From contig JAPFBL010000239.1 of the NCBI GenBank assembly GCA_026182355.1, positions 372,001 through 436,000 of the forward strand: a stretch of DNA of 64,000 nt, read 5' to 3'. A program made the position numbers and the translations under genes. Below are positions 12,602-23,170 of the stretch, piece by piece. Numbering within the stretch: the first letter of the stretch is position 1; every line of letters begins with the position of its first letter. Origin of the DNA: Hermatobates lingyangjiaoensis. Lineage: Eukaryota > Arthropoda > Insecta > Hemiptera > Hermatobatidae. The notes under the pieces were generated by a model. The model was given only the letters and a program-made list of their open reading frames with translations. It ran no database searches and was not told the DNA's origin.

Positions 12602-12741
12602 CTGATATAACCCCAGCAAATACTGTCGCAAAGATAGGAGTTTTAGTGAGTGGATGAACATCGGAAAGTATTTTAAAGAGGAGTCCGTCGATTGACATAG
12701 CGTACAATATTCTTGGCATTGGAAAAAAACTCTCAATCAGA
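12602..12741 (-). CDS. Internal exon of a cationic amino-acid transporter (SLC7A / CAT family)
   Basis: The 140-bp minus-strand segment reads LIESFFPMPRILYAM, SIDGLLFKILSDVHP, LTKTPIFATVFAGVIS. In CAT proteins, which import arginine, lysine and ornithine across the plasma membrane, this is the conserved stretch FPMPR..YAM..DGLLF followed by KTPI.AT (known family pattern), lying between two membrane segments. Splice signals fit. A pyrimidine-rich acceptor ending TTTTTCTTGCAG lies immediately upstream, and the exon ends CAG before a GTTGAA donor; reading on would give Gly then stop. The acceptor leaves one base of a split codon and the donor leaves one, so 140 bp = 46 full codons plus two bases. 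The region corresponds to the part of vertebrate CAT2 where two mutually exclusive exons exist. Neighbouring exons were not found in the window, so introns would be very long. A processed pseudogene is ruled out by the flanking introns. Confidence 0.85.
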
Positions 12742-14815
12742 CTGCAAGAAAAACAATCATTCAACAAGGCATCCTTGTCAATCATGACAGACAACCTGTG
12801 TAGGAAATCATACGTGCCTCTGAAAACTTATTCCATGTCTAAATGCTTTATCTTGCATGAAAACATAAACACATCTTGATATCTTATCAGTACGCAATCA
12901 ACCAAAGTAATCAAAAAGATAGACTTACTTTATAAAAAAAAAATCTGCACTTCTGTGTTTACATACCATAAGCTTCAATAAAAAACACAAATCAAAATCT
13001 TATAAGAAGAAACAGTCAAAATTACATATCTTATCAGATTACAAAAGAAGGTTACAATGCTTCAATTATTTATTTCATGTATTTAATAAAAGTGATTGTA
13101 ATTGAAATTATTCAGTCGAGAATAATCTCAAACACAAGGAAGTTTCAATTTGGATTGTTTTTCAACATTATAGTTAGAGTTGGCCTTCAGAAAGTAAAAT
13201 TTTTAATGCTTTATTACTGTCAATGTGGACAAATCAATATATTAAAAGAAATAATTATATCTTGAAAATTACCTTCTTAGTTAATCATAAAATATAGTTA
13301 ATAAAAATTGGTCTTTTACAAACTTAAGTCTTGTAATCTTGAATTCCACACTTAAATTTTAAACACATTAAGAATATTAAACCTTTTTTAATAATTTCAT
13401 TTGTTTACTTTTTTATATAAATTATTAATTCTTATTCTCATATAAAATAGAAAGAATGGAAAACTTACTTCAAATAAATTCCGGTCTTTAGTTTATCCAT
13501 GATAAGAAAATCACTATCATATTTTGTTTGTTGACTATTCAACTTGTTTTAGATTTCTTGTTAAATATATTATATTATTCACTAGCATTAGTTACACCAA
13601 TTGAACTTTAATTTACTTTCCTAAATAACTTAAATGAATACATTGTTGCATTACAAATATTCTTTCATAATAACCATAATATGTGATAGAAAGCTAATGA
13701 TCAATGTTGCCCTTTACTTTTAAAGATTTATATTTCCGTATTTGTACGTAATGATATTTTACTTTTATATTTATATAAAATTAATGTATACATATTTATT
13801 TATATAATTTTTTCTACTGTTATTTTTTCACTCTAAATTTTTTAGCATTATAAATACTACATTTATAATTATTATTTTGCAAAAATAAATATCAAGATAT
13901 CTAAATATCAGTTATTATATTCAGATATATTAAAAATTGCTATTGATTACTAAAATATTTAACAATTTTTTTAACAAATGTAACAAATTTTTGTTAACTT
14001 TAAGCATTCTGAAATAACATACTAAAATCTAAAAAGAAACTACTTAAGTGATGTTTTGAAGACTTTCGTTACCATTTCTCTTCTTATTAAATAATAAAGG
14101 TACTTTGATTAAAAATTTGATATTATTATAGCTTTCTGTTCTTCTCATTGGCTTTAAAATTGGTTATCAGATTATATATAATGGGGCAATTAAGTTGACA
14201 AATCTTTCTATTAAAATAATCACTACTAAATAAACAATGTACTTCAAATTTTGATAATATGCTCGGGTTACGTGTTGTCCCTTGTGGGACTACCACTGCA
14301 ACCTAACCTAACCTTAATACCTTTAATGCAACAAATCATTAATGACTGGAGACATTAATTTTGCGTCTTATTTTAATTAATTAATTTAATTAAAATAAAG
14401 TGTTGCAACAAATATTTGATATAATAACAACAGTAATTGAAAATGGTAATCCATATACTTATAAAACACTTATGTTCTTGTTTCAATATTTGCATACAGG
14501 TGAAACTTGTAATACCTATTAATTTCAGTTTCTGCTGGATCATTCAAATAAATATTAAAGGAAACAGTGAGTAATATATGACTTTACAAATAATGGTATT
14601 AAAAAGAAAGAAGAATGAAAATAAATTCTCTCAACATAAGTTAGGTAAAAATAATGACTCTAGATGTAAAATTTTTTCGTTATAGAATAAACCTAACACG
14701 TTATTTTCTCCGAGAGATCTTAGTCCTATTTTTGAAAATCTAATTTTTGTTTAGATGATGGTTTTTTTGTTTTACATATTTATTTTTAATTCTTGTACCC
14801 ATATATATATATAAA
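12742..14815. other. Probable intron, AT-rich
   Basis: This lies directly upstream (minus sense) of the transporter exon. Only short AT-biased frames and poly-A/T runs were seen. A GTTACGTGTTGTCCCTTG segment near 14270 stands out for base composition, but no gene was recognised. Confidence 0.45.
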
Positions 14816-14917
14816 TGTTTTGTTGAACGACCTTTGTATTGTGACATGAATAAATTTCATTGTCCATCTTTCAGGTTCAACAAAACGTGTATAAAAGAAG
14901 GATTGCTCCCCAAATTT

Positions 14918-14974
<57 letters not shown>

Positions 14975-14975
14975 A
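14816..14975 (+). mobile_element. PLE terminal-repeat tail with (TA)n
   Basis: Positions 14877-14925 (AACAAAACGTGTATAAAAG, then GGATTGCTCCCCAAATTTAC) match the end of the PLE terminal repeat and run straight into a (TA)n tract at 14922-14972. An inverted TTTTGTTGAAC/GTTCAACAAAA pair (14819 and 14876) gives it a small fold-back form, as at 53663-53906. The ribozyme part has been lost. Confidence 0.7.
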
Positions 14976-17036
14976 AATAAATTATATTTATCAGGAATCG
15001 GTCTGTTTTCTAGCTTCAAATCAAACTTCCAAAGCCAGCGTTTGATATAAAATTCGTATTTGGAACTTTTGCATTAAACAGATATATGAAATTCCGCAAG
15101 TATGTATAATAAACGATTACATTAAAGGTTCAAAATGAATAATTTTAGGAATACAAACTTGAACACAAATGTCAGTTTAAATACGATTTTTCTAAAGTAA
15201 TATTATAAAGACACATCTTTTCACTAATGTACAAAATATTGTGTTAGGTAAAATAAGTGGATTATTTCAATTTACATGTTTTGCTAGTTTTAAATATGCT
15301 TGAATGTGTATATAACTTGAATTGATATTTTATTTATTTATATAATAAAATAAATGATTTTTTTTTATTTTTAAATGGCTTCTTGTTTTACTAAATATGA
15401 TTAATATGTATTTTTATTGTACCATGTTAAGAGTACTAAATCAAAAGCTTAGGCCAGGATCCTTGTTTTCATGATTTAATAACAAGAAACAGTACTAACA
15501 GTTATTCCCTGTCTGTTCACATTCAGTGAATGTAAATTATTAACTGTTGCTATAATTTCTTAACACTGAGTGACACAAGGGGTCACAGGTAGTCTAGTAT
15601 TATAATAAAAAGCTTAATAGCAAGTTACAATGTTATGCACAAATTTCTACAGTAAAAATGAAACAGTAAACAGGAAAGGATCTAAGTATGTTATTTTCTT
15701 ATAAATAGAATCTCATAATTTTTGAAAATTTTAATATTTGTTTGGATATCAAGTAATTAAATACCTCTTAAAAATATATATTTAGTAAATACTCGAAGGT
15801 TATAGTCAAAAGGGTTTACTAAAAACAATGCATTCTTCAAACTTTTAAACTTTTGGTTACTAAATTTTACCTTTTCAGAGTAAACAAATATAATTAAGAA
15901 TAATCTAATAATTAGTTTACATTAACTAAGCATTTTTTAAAATCTACTCATTATCAAAAAGTATCTATAATACCCTTTAACTTTTTTGTAATTTTTTATT
16001 ACACTTAAATTTTACACATGAAGTATAAATTATAACATTACTTCATAATGTCATTATTATGAAATATCTGCTGTATACAAACCTAAATTGACATTAGACT
16101 TTGGTGGTTTTTAATCAAAGACAGAAAATTGTTAAATTCAATATATATAAATAAAGTTTGATTAGAAAAAATAACTGATACTTTTGAGCACTATTAAAGA
16201 AAGTGAAAATACTTTATTGAAAATTATACCAAAAAAGGAAATATGTATTTTCCATTGTTCTAGTAGTCTTAACAAATTAAAATTGTTCAAATAACTCATC
16301 ATAATATTGATATTGTTAGAAAGGAAGTTTCATCCACTGCAGGCATTCGAAATAGCTAAAAAAAAATCACACACAGACCTAGTTCTGCTTTTGTTTTGAA
16401 GAACTGTGTTTATTGTTTAGAAATTTATCAAACCTGTCAAATTAGTGTGTCTAAATTTTAATAAATTGATAAAATACAATTAAAGCTTGATCAGACGTTT
16501 ATTATAGTAAATTTACAAAAAAGCCACTAGTCATTTCCATTGATGAAAATCAAACTCATTGTAGCATTTCGTTAAAGAAAATAAACTCTGCCTACCTAAT
16601 AAACTTAACAAGGAAGATTAATAAATAATAATAATAAATAATTAATAAATAATAGTAATTAATAAAAGAAGGTTCCATTTTATCTTTGAAATGTGGAATA
16701 ACACAAATGAAATTATCCTAGTACATTAAAGTTATTTTGAAATAACTATATATTATTTTGTTCTACAGTTCTTTATTTTTTAGAAGAGGTTATTCAATGG
16801 TTTATGCGCAATGTGATACGTTGATATTGTGTTAACAACATATTATCTCTTTCCAATACTTTTATTACATTATTTTATACATTTTGAGTTATAATAATTT
16901 ATGTTTTGATAAGACCTACATTATTATTTATACCAGAAAAGAAGTTAATTGTATAAACAGTTTTACTGTTGTTACTACTTAGAGTTATTATTATAATTAT
17001 GTATTTATCAATAATAAAGACTTTTTCTTCTTCTTG
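14976..17036. other. AT-rich stretch without recognised gene
   Basis: No repeat or coding signature was recognised other than A/T runs and short AAT/TAA-rich tracts near 16620-16665. Confidence 0.4.
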
Positions 17037-17285
17037 GAGGTTGGTCAGGGTTAATATATGGAATCACCTTTTCGCCAACGTTTCGTCTTTATTTTAAGAC
17101 ATCCTCAGAGCCATAAACTAACAAAAAACAATGGAAATTTGTCAAATTTACTTTAATTTAATTTATTTTTTGTTATTATATAGCCTTGAGGATGTCTTAA
17201 AATAAAGACGAAACGCTGGCGAAAAGGTGATCCCATATATTAACCCTTACCAAACACCAAGAAGAAGAAAAAGTTTTTATTAGTA
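17037..17285. mobile_element. Family B inverted dimer, variant
   Basis: Two arms face outward (17037-17115 minus, 17180-17285 plus). Both carry GTCTT-AAAATA-AAGAC and GAAACG followed by GGCGAAAAGGTGAT. The spacer is AT-rich. The left arm keeps an intact hammerhead-like core (see 17074-17112). The right arm has UUGAGGA instead of CUGAGGA and CGC instead of CGU, so it is decayed. Confidence 0.75.
17074..17112 (-). ncRNA. Hammerhead-like motif, family B variant
   Basis: Read on the minus strand: GGCU, CUGAGGA, U, helix II GUCUU..AAGAC, GAAA, helix III ACGU, U at the cleavage position, then GGC. Helix I is about 3 pairs including one G.U. One unpaired base precedes helix II, as in every family here. 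Confidence 0.6.
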
Positions 17286-17859
17286 ATTGTGGTCAAGAAA
17301 ACAATACCTTATTTATCAGTAATATTATCTGTCTCAGACATGCATTTTCAGAATCATGTGTAGTTCCCTACAGTTAGAAATGTTAAAACTTGTTCATTTT
17401 TTATAAACATACATATGTAACAATGTTAATGTCTTATTAACAGCAAGAAATCAGAAAAATGATTAAAATCTTTCAACCAAAAACAAGTTTTTTTTTAAAT
17501 CCATTCATTTAGCATTCTCCATATATTATATTACATGCTATCGAATCTTAGTTTTAACATTTAAAATACATTACATTAAGTATATGTTAAATTTTTATTA
17601 CTTAAATATTTAGATACACACTATACAATTTTTGGAAAGTCTATAAGAAATTGTTTAACATTTTGAAATAGTTCACTGTTTTGCACTATCATACTATTTG
17701 CTGGAGGCCAGCCACAACCAGTTGTTTTTGGAAACGTTATAAATCGTTGTCGCTCTTGGTCAAGAATTCAGTCAAGCTGAAGAGTATATGGTTCCAAGTC
17801 TGTGGTGATACACTATCACATGAATACCTCTCACTGTGAATGATATGGGACCTAAACCA

Positions 17860-17985
17860 AAACAAGAGGTCTTCGCCAAAGTCCAAAGATACTTGGACTG
17901 GTTGAAACATCTTATAATTTTTCTGATTTTATTCTGTGGTTTATACGTTAATTTAAATTTCACGTGTTTATTATGAAATCTTGTT
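17860..17985 (+). mobile_element. Decayed family A module
   Basis: AGAGGTCTTCGCCAAAGTCC, then GGTTGAAACATCTTATAA and ATTTCACGTGTTTATTATG follow the order of family A, but with many substitutions. The CUGACGA box is lost. It is recognisable mainly by the tail, which is shared with 53600-53646. Confidence 0.55.
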
Positions 17986-18284
17986 ATATTTCTGACTATA
18001 TTTCATTCAGAAATAATATGAGTCAAAAGTTTTAAACTTCTTCATAATTTTTAAAACAAAAGACTTTCACATAAATATTATTTTATATACTATGAGTTGG
18101 AATACTATAACTATTAAAGCTCAATAGTATAGTCGAATTAAATACCTACACTTTTACTTTAACAACATAAAGTCACCTATATTAATTAAAAATAAGTAAA
18201 TTTCGATAATTGGAAAAATATATATATTTTATGATTCCTGCAAACAATTTTTGATATTTTTATGAAGATATAGTGTTTGTGGGT

Positions 18285-18425
18285 TGATAAATAAATTCTA
18301 TAAATAAATAATAAACATAAATAAACTCTGTAAATGAATAGTGTGTTGACAAATAAATTCTATAAATAAATAGTAAACATAAATAAACTCTATCAATAGT
18401 GTGATGATAAATAAACTCTATAAAT
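18285..18425. repeat. Short AT-rich tandem repeat (about 63 bp, two copies)
   Basis: AAATAAATTCTATAAATAAA and AACATAAATAAACTCTGT recur with GTGTGTTGA between them, about two copies. Chance frames across it encode Tyr/Ile-rich peptides only. Confidence 0.7.
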
Positions 18426-18892
18426 TTGTATGTATATACAAATTTATAAAATCTGTCAGTGTTTATGTATTTTTTTGTGAACATAATTTTATACCAGTTG
18501 ATCATAATAAAAAAAGAACTTTAAATTTGTGGATAATGTCAAATAATGAAGATATAATTTATACCAATAACAACTATTTTTTTCACTTAACAACCCATTT
18601 TTGTTGAAATATTGTTGTTTAAACCCCAACAATAACAGTCTACAGTATAATAATAGTATAGTATAGCTTGAGTCTTGGCTTATTCTATAGCAAGAACATC
18701 CCTTTCTGATGATCTTCTCTGCCTTGCTACTCAAGACAAATGACGAAATGCACAAGTCATAAGTGTGTTGGTATTTTTTATGTGGTTTCTTGTCCTTAAT
18801 TATATATAAATATTATGTTTATAATGACTCTAATATTATATAGGTTTTATATATATATCTATAACTATATATCATTATTACTGTAAAATGAT

Positions 18893-19130
18893 TTCACATA
18901 AACACGTGAAATAACAATCAATCATCAAACCACAATATGAAATGGGAAAACAAGACTAAGATCTTTCAAACGTAATAAGCGGTCTTCGGCAGAGTCAAAA
19001 ACTCCACTGACGGTTTTAAGAATAAACCCAACAGTTGGGATTTTGACTTTGACAAAGACCGCTTGTTACGGTTGAAAGATCTTAGTCTTGTTTTCCCATT
19101 TCATATTGTGGTTTGATCATTGATTATTTT
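18893..19130. mobile_element. Family A inverted dimer
   Basis: The left arm (minus) and right arm (plus) both carry the CCGCTTGTTACGGTT-like hairpin, GAAAGATCTTAGTC and TTGTTTTCCCATTTC. The left end keeps the CACGTGAAATAACAATCAAT terminus. The right end is cut off just before the (TA)n that adjoins the PLE. Both ribozyme cores are damaged: CUGCCGA on the left (18955-18996) and UUGACAA on the right (19043-19087). Confidence 0.8.
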
Positions 19131-19133
19131 AAC

Positions 19134-19155
19134 TATATATATATATATATATATT
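19134..19155. repeat. (TA)n tract at PLE junction
   Basis: Eleven TA steps separate a family A dimer from the terminal repeat of the PLE. The PLE repeat ends TTTGTAAA on this side, as do other PLE tails in the window. Confidence 0.9.
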
Positions 19156-19355
19156 TGTAAAATTTGGAAGCAGTCCTTCTTTTAAGCATATTTCGTTGAA
19201 CAGCTGACCGTATTTCGCTGATGTCATTTTCTTCACTAGTTTTTCAAGGTTTCTGAATACCTTCTTCTTTCCTTCATCCAAACGTTGGAGAATGTTAATT
19301 AAGTTATAACCGACATGTTTCGACTGGCTTCCAGTCATCTTCAGGGTGATTAATT
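19154..19355 (-). mobile_element. PLE terminal repeat (pseudo-LTR), downstream copy
   Basis: A direct repeat of 21789-21990 at an offset of 2635 bp, placed after the stop codon of the RT gene on the minus strand and ending in (TA)n. It encodes the same first 63 residues as the main protein before running into Ile-Tyr repeats. It carries a hammerhead-like motif at 19308-19348. Direct terminal repeats of this sort are typical of Penelope-like elements. Confidence 0.88.
19308..19348 (-). ncRNA. Hammerhead-like motif, family P
   Basis: Minus strand: ACC, CUGAAGA, U, helix II GACUGG-AAG-CCAGUC (6 pairs), GAAA, helix III ACAUGU, C at the cleavage position, GGU. Identical to the motif at 21943-21983. 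Confidence 0.75.
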
Positions 19356-19402
19356 AAACAAAGAGGAAAATTATTAGTCTTTGGAGTTGGTAATAAAACA
19401 CA

Positions 19403-21973
19403 TTATATAGTAGAAGTTTGAAGTAGCTGCTCTTCGGCCTGATTCACAAGAGCAACTGACTGAGGTGGGGTGGATGGTGGGGTGGGGGTACTGACAGTTA
19501 ACGGTTTTTTCATCCAATCAGGCGCATATAGTTTAAGCACTCTCTCACTACTACCCGTTTGAATATTTATTGTAGGTTTATTCTGTTTAATTATTATTGC
19601 TTCTGCGATTTGCAGCCGATTGAAGTTGTTTTCTTTTCTAATTATTTTAGTTCCACTCACGAGTAGGTCTCTAGTTATTTTGGTATTATGCTTGTCCTCT
19701 GAATGTTTCTTGGGACCACCTATAGAAAGGTGCATGGTAAGTCTTCTCGACAGTGATGTAGTTGTCATCCCAATGTATGAATCGTTGCAGGGCTCACGGT
19801 CCCGGATTTGACAGGTGTATTCATACACGAGATTAGACTCCTTCAGTTGAGAATCTTTAACCTTATTGCTATTTCTCATCACTAGGCTGCTTATGGTGGG
19901 GCTCCGATAATAGGTTATTAAGGCGACCTTATCCTCGGGTGAGGTGCATTTTATATTCTTCTTAATTATATCCTTGAGTACGCGTTCGTCTATTTTGTGG
20001 TCTTCCGAATACTGATTTTCGTAATAAAGGTTATGTGTTATGCCTGTTATTTGGTTATCGGTTTGACTGATGTGTTTCGAATTGAGATATTGTTTTAAAA
20101 TATTGTCAAAGAGAGAGTTGGAGTAGCCGTTGTTAATGAGGGATTGTTTTGTAAACTCGATGTCCTTCTGAAATAGTTTCCAATTTGCTGTTGTTTTATA
20201 GACTCTATGTATCAAGGCTTTTATTGTTGAGTTCTTGTATTGTTGTGGGCATTCACTGTTAGCATTAAGATAAGGTGCAGAGTTTGTGGACTTCTTGTGA
20301 ATTGATGTAGTAAGTTTTCGGTTATGGTAATCTATCTTTACGTCGAGGAAGTTGAGTTTATTATTGACAGCAATCTCTGAGGTGAATTTGAGACCGGACT
20401 CGTCTTCAAAAATCTCTTTAAGCCTGTTGAGTTCATTCTGATCTTTTACTACAACGAAACAGTCATCAACGTATCGGCAGTAGATAGTGGGTCTTGTCCC
20501 GAGTTTATTCATAATCTGGTTCTCCATGTGACACATATAGAAGTTGGCAAAGGTTACCCCCAGTGGTGAGCCCATGGCAACACCGTCAGTCTGAAGATAT
20601 AAACTTCCGTCCACATGGGTAAAAGGATTTTGCGTCGTGCATGCATGTAGAAGCTTTTCAAGGATGGTTCGGCTGAGAGGTGGAGGTGGTAGTTGGTTGT
20701 TGTAGGCGTAATCACAGATTATTTTTATTGTTTCCTTGACCGGTACGTTGGTAAAAAGGGATTCTACATCTAACGATGCTAAAGTTCCATCAGGTTCCAG
20801 GATTTTAAGGATGTCTAGAAATTCATCGGTTGATTTAACTACATATTTTGCAGGCATATAGGGTGTTATTATTTTGTTTAATTCTTTAGCTGTATTGTAG
20901 ACTGGGCTATTTATTTGTGAAATGATGGGTCTTAGTTTGTTTCCTGGCTTATGGATTTTTACGGTGCCGTAGATATATCCTGGGGAAAACTCTCCTACTA
21001 TGGTTTGTAGTATTTTCTCATCCTTCTCCTTATTTACTGTTCTAATTAGTTTATTGATACTGGTTTTAAGTTCCTTAGTAGGGTTACGGGTTATTTTCTT
21101 GAATTTTGTAGTATCAGATAGAATATCGTCAAGTTTCTTCTTGTACTCCTTGCGATCCATAATTACGAAGCAGTTACTCTTATCAGCCCGTCTGACAATA
21201 ATATCAGGGTGTTCTCGGAGCTCCTTTGCTGCATCCCGCAGTTCCTTGTTCAGAAGGATGCTCGGTTTAAGTCCTCGTTGTTTAGTCGATTCGGATCGTA
21301 ATTGGTCAGGAAGTGCTGGATCAATAGTGATTATATTTTGGGTTTGTAGATTTAATATATTGTTATATAGTGTTTCTAATTCTATTTTCTTCTTAATAGG
21401 GTCAAACTTTGGTTTATAGTGGCATTTTAGCCCCAGGGATAGAAGCTTCTTCTGTTTATTCGAGAGTTCGTGGGATGATATGTTTAAGTAGTTTTCAGTC
21501 ATAGTAGGGAGTAGTATATTGCCGTTGTACAGTTTATTCAATTTTTTCCTGATTCGTGTTAGTACGATGTCTTCTTCATGCTTTGTAATAACCTCAATAC
21601 ATTCAAGCACGTCCTCCATTAGTTGCGGGTCTTCAATGCATTCATTCAGTTCAGTTTTGATGTTCATAAATTTTGGTAAAAGTTCTTCATACTTGGCTTC
21701 ATTCTTTCTGGCTTCATACTTTAAAAGGTTACGTCTGTATTCCTGAGTGAAGTCCTTATTTCGGGCTGCTGGGTCATAAGTGCGTATGTTTGTAAAATTT
21801 GGAAGCAGTCCTTCTTTTAAGCATATTTCGTTGAACAGCTGACCGTATTTCGCTGATGTCATTTTCTTCACTAGTTTTTCAAGGTTTCTGAATACCTTCT
21901 TCTTTCCTTCATCCAAACGTTGGAGAATGTTAATTAAGTTATAACCGACATGTTTCGACTGGCTTCCAGTCAT
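19403..21973 (-). CDS. Penelope-like element protein: reverse transcriptase + GIY-YIG endonuclease
   Basis: Intact 856-residue open frame. The N-terminus is charged and probably helical (residues 1-260). RT motifs follow in order: RADKSNC (262-268), YGTVKIHKP (335-343), LRPI (347-350), catalytic LDVESLFTNVP (401-411, D402), GVAMGSPLG (464-472), YVDD (501-504) and FLDVKI (542-547). The GIY-YIG endonuclease occupies about 715-805: YEYTC (717-721), SYIGMTTTSLSRRL (732-745) and the RLQIAEAIIIKQNKP stretch with the likely metal-binding Glu at 791. The tail is Pro/Thr-rich. PLE proteins reverse-transcribe their RNA at a nick made by the GIY-YIG domain. The annotated ATG lies inside the hammerhead motif, so the first 9-10 codons would be removed by self-cleavage; Met38 is the next in-frame start. 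The near-identity to the partial copies beside it, and the lack of stops, indicate a young, possibly active copy. Confidence 0.95.
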   Translation of the reverse strand: MTGSQSKHVGYNLINILQRLDEGKKKVFRNLEKLVKKMTSAKYGQLFNEICLKEGLLPNFTNIRTYDPAARNKDFTQEYRRNLLKYEARKNEAKYEELLPKFMNIKTELNECIEDPQLMEDVLECIEVITKHEEDIVLTRIRKKLNKLYNGNILLPTMTENYLNISSHELSNKQKKLLSLGLKCHYKPKFDPIKKKIELETLYNNILNLQTQNIITIDPALPDQLRSESTKQRGLKPSILLNKELRDAAKELREHPDIIVRRADKSNCFVIMDRKEYKKKLDDILSDTTKFKKITRNPTKELKTSINKLIRTVNKEKDEKILQTIVGEFSPGYIYGTVKIHKPGNKLRPIISQINSPVYNTAKELNKIITPYMPAKYVVKSTDEFLDILKILEPDGTLASLDVESLFTNVPVKETIKIICDYAYNNQLPPPPLSRTILEKLLHACTTQNPFTHVDGSLYLQTDGVAMGSPLGVTFANFYMCHMENQIMNKLGTRPTIYCRYVDDCFVVVKDQNELNRLKEIFEDESGLKFTSEIAVNNKLNFLDVKIDYHNRKLTTSIHKKSTNSAPYLNANSECPQQYKNSTIKALIHRVYKTTANWKLFQKDIEFTKQSLINNGYSNSLFDNILKQYLNSKHISQTDNQITGITHNLYYENQYSEDHKIDERVLKDIIKKNIKCTSPEDKVALITYYRSPTISSLVMRNSNKVKDSQLKESNLVYEYTCQIRDREPCNDSYIGMTTTSLSRRLTMHLSIGGPKKHSEDKHNTKITRDLLVSGTKIIRKENNFNRLQIAEAIIIKQNKPTINIQTGSSERVLKLYAPDWMKKPLTVSTPTPPSTPPQSVALVNQAEEQLLQTSTI

Positions 21974-21990
21974 CTTCAGGGTGATTAATT
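21789..21990 (-). mobile_element. PLE terminal repeat (pseudo-LTR), upstream copy
   Basis: This repeat overlaps the start of the RT gene (residues 1-63). It is preceded on the minus strand by the 3' end of another copy of the element (22009-23163), so two units lie in tandem. With 19154-19355 it defines a 2635-bp repeating unit. Confidence 0.88.
21943..21983 (-). ncRNA. Hammerhead-like motif, family P (start of RT gene)
   Basis: Same structure as 19308-19348. The palindrome TTAATTAA lies on both sides beyond helix I and could extend it. Predicted cleavage falls after ..CATGTC, within codon 9-10 of the open frame. Cleavage here and at the downstream copy would release a 2635-nt RNA. Confidence 0.75.
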
Positions 21991-22008
21991 AAACAAAGAG
22001 GAAAATTA

Positions 22009-23163
22009 TTAGTCTTTGGAGTTGGTAATAAAACACATTATATAGTAGAAGTTTGAAGTAGCTGCTCTTCGGCCTGATTCACAAGAGCAACTGACTGAGG
22101 TGGGGTGGATGGTGGGGTGGGGGTACTGACAGTTAACGGTTTTTTTCATCCAATCAGGCGCATATAGTTTAAGCACTCTCTCACTACTACCCGTTTGAAT
22201 ATTTATTGTAGGTTTATTCTGTTTAATTATTATTGCTTCTGCGATTTGCAGCCGATTGAAGTTGTTTTCTTTTCTAATTATTTTAGTTCCACTCACGAGT
22301 AGGTCTCTAGTTATTTTGGTATTATGCTTGTCCTCTGAATGTTTCTTGGGACCACCTATAGAAAGGTGCATGGTAAGTCTTCTCGACAGTGATGTAGTTG
22401 TCATCCCAATGTATGAATCGTTGCAGGGCTCACGGTCCCGGATTTGACAGGTGTATTCATACACGAGATTAGACTCCTTCAGTTGAGAATCTTTAACCTT
22501 ATTGCTATTTCTCATCACTAGGCTGCTTATGGTGGGGCTCCGATAATAGGTTATTAAGGCGACCTTATCCTCGGGTGAGGTGCATTTTATATTCTTCTTA
22601 ATTATATCCTTGAGTACGCGTTCGTCTATTTTGTGGTCTTCCGAATACTGATTTTCGTAATAAAGGTTATGTGTTATGCCTGTTATTTGGTTATCGGTTT
22701 GACTGATGTGTTTCGAATTGAGATATTGTTTTAAAATATTGTCAAAGAGAGAGTTGGAGTAGCCGTTGTTAATGAGGGATTGTTTTGTAAACTCGATGTC
22801 CTTCTGAAATAGTTTCCAATTTGCTGTTGTTTTATAGACTCTATGTATCAAGGCTTTTATTGTTGAGTTCTTGTATTGTTGTGGGCATTCACTGTTAGCA
22901 TTAAGATAAGGTGCAGAGTTTGTGGACTTCTTGTGAATTGATGTAGTAAGTTTTCGGTTATGGTAATCTATCTTTACGTCGAGGAAGTTGAGTTTATTAT
23001 TGACAGCAATCTCTGAGGTGAATTTGAGACCGGACTCGTCTTCAAAAATCTCTTTAAGCCTGTTAAGTTCATTCTGATCTTTTACTACAACGAAACAGTC
23101 ATCAACGTATCGGCAGTAGATAGTGGGTCTTGTCCCGAGTTTATTCATAATCTGGTTCTCCAT
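22009..23163 (-). pseudogene. 5'-truncated PLE copy, C-terminal part
   Basis: Near-identical to residues 483-856 of the intact protein (YVDD and GIY-YIG parts kept), but lacking the N-terminal half. A run of seven T instead of six at about 22140 shifts the frame after DWMKK, replacing the normal Pro/Thr-rich tail. It joins an inverted copy at 23163-23170. It lies in tandem upstream of the intact unit. Confidence 0.93.
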
Positions 23164-23170
23164 GTGACTT

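Noticed and set aside
14786..15045. Open frames rich in Tyr-Ile repeats on both strands.
   Set aside because: They are translations of the (TA)n tract.
15560..15600. Short GTGACACAAGGGGTCAC palindrome considered as an operator or tRNA-like stem.
   Set aside because: Isolated short palindrome with no neighbouring gene to regulate.
20980..21760. Plus-strand open frames of 139 and 75 codons opposite the PLE gene.
   Set aside because: They are antisense shadows of the RT gene, with no independent signals.
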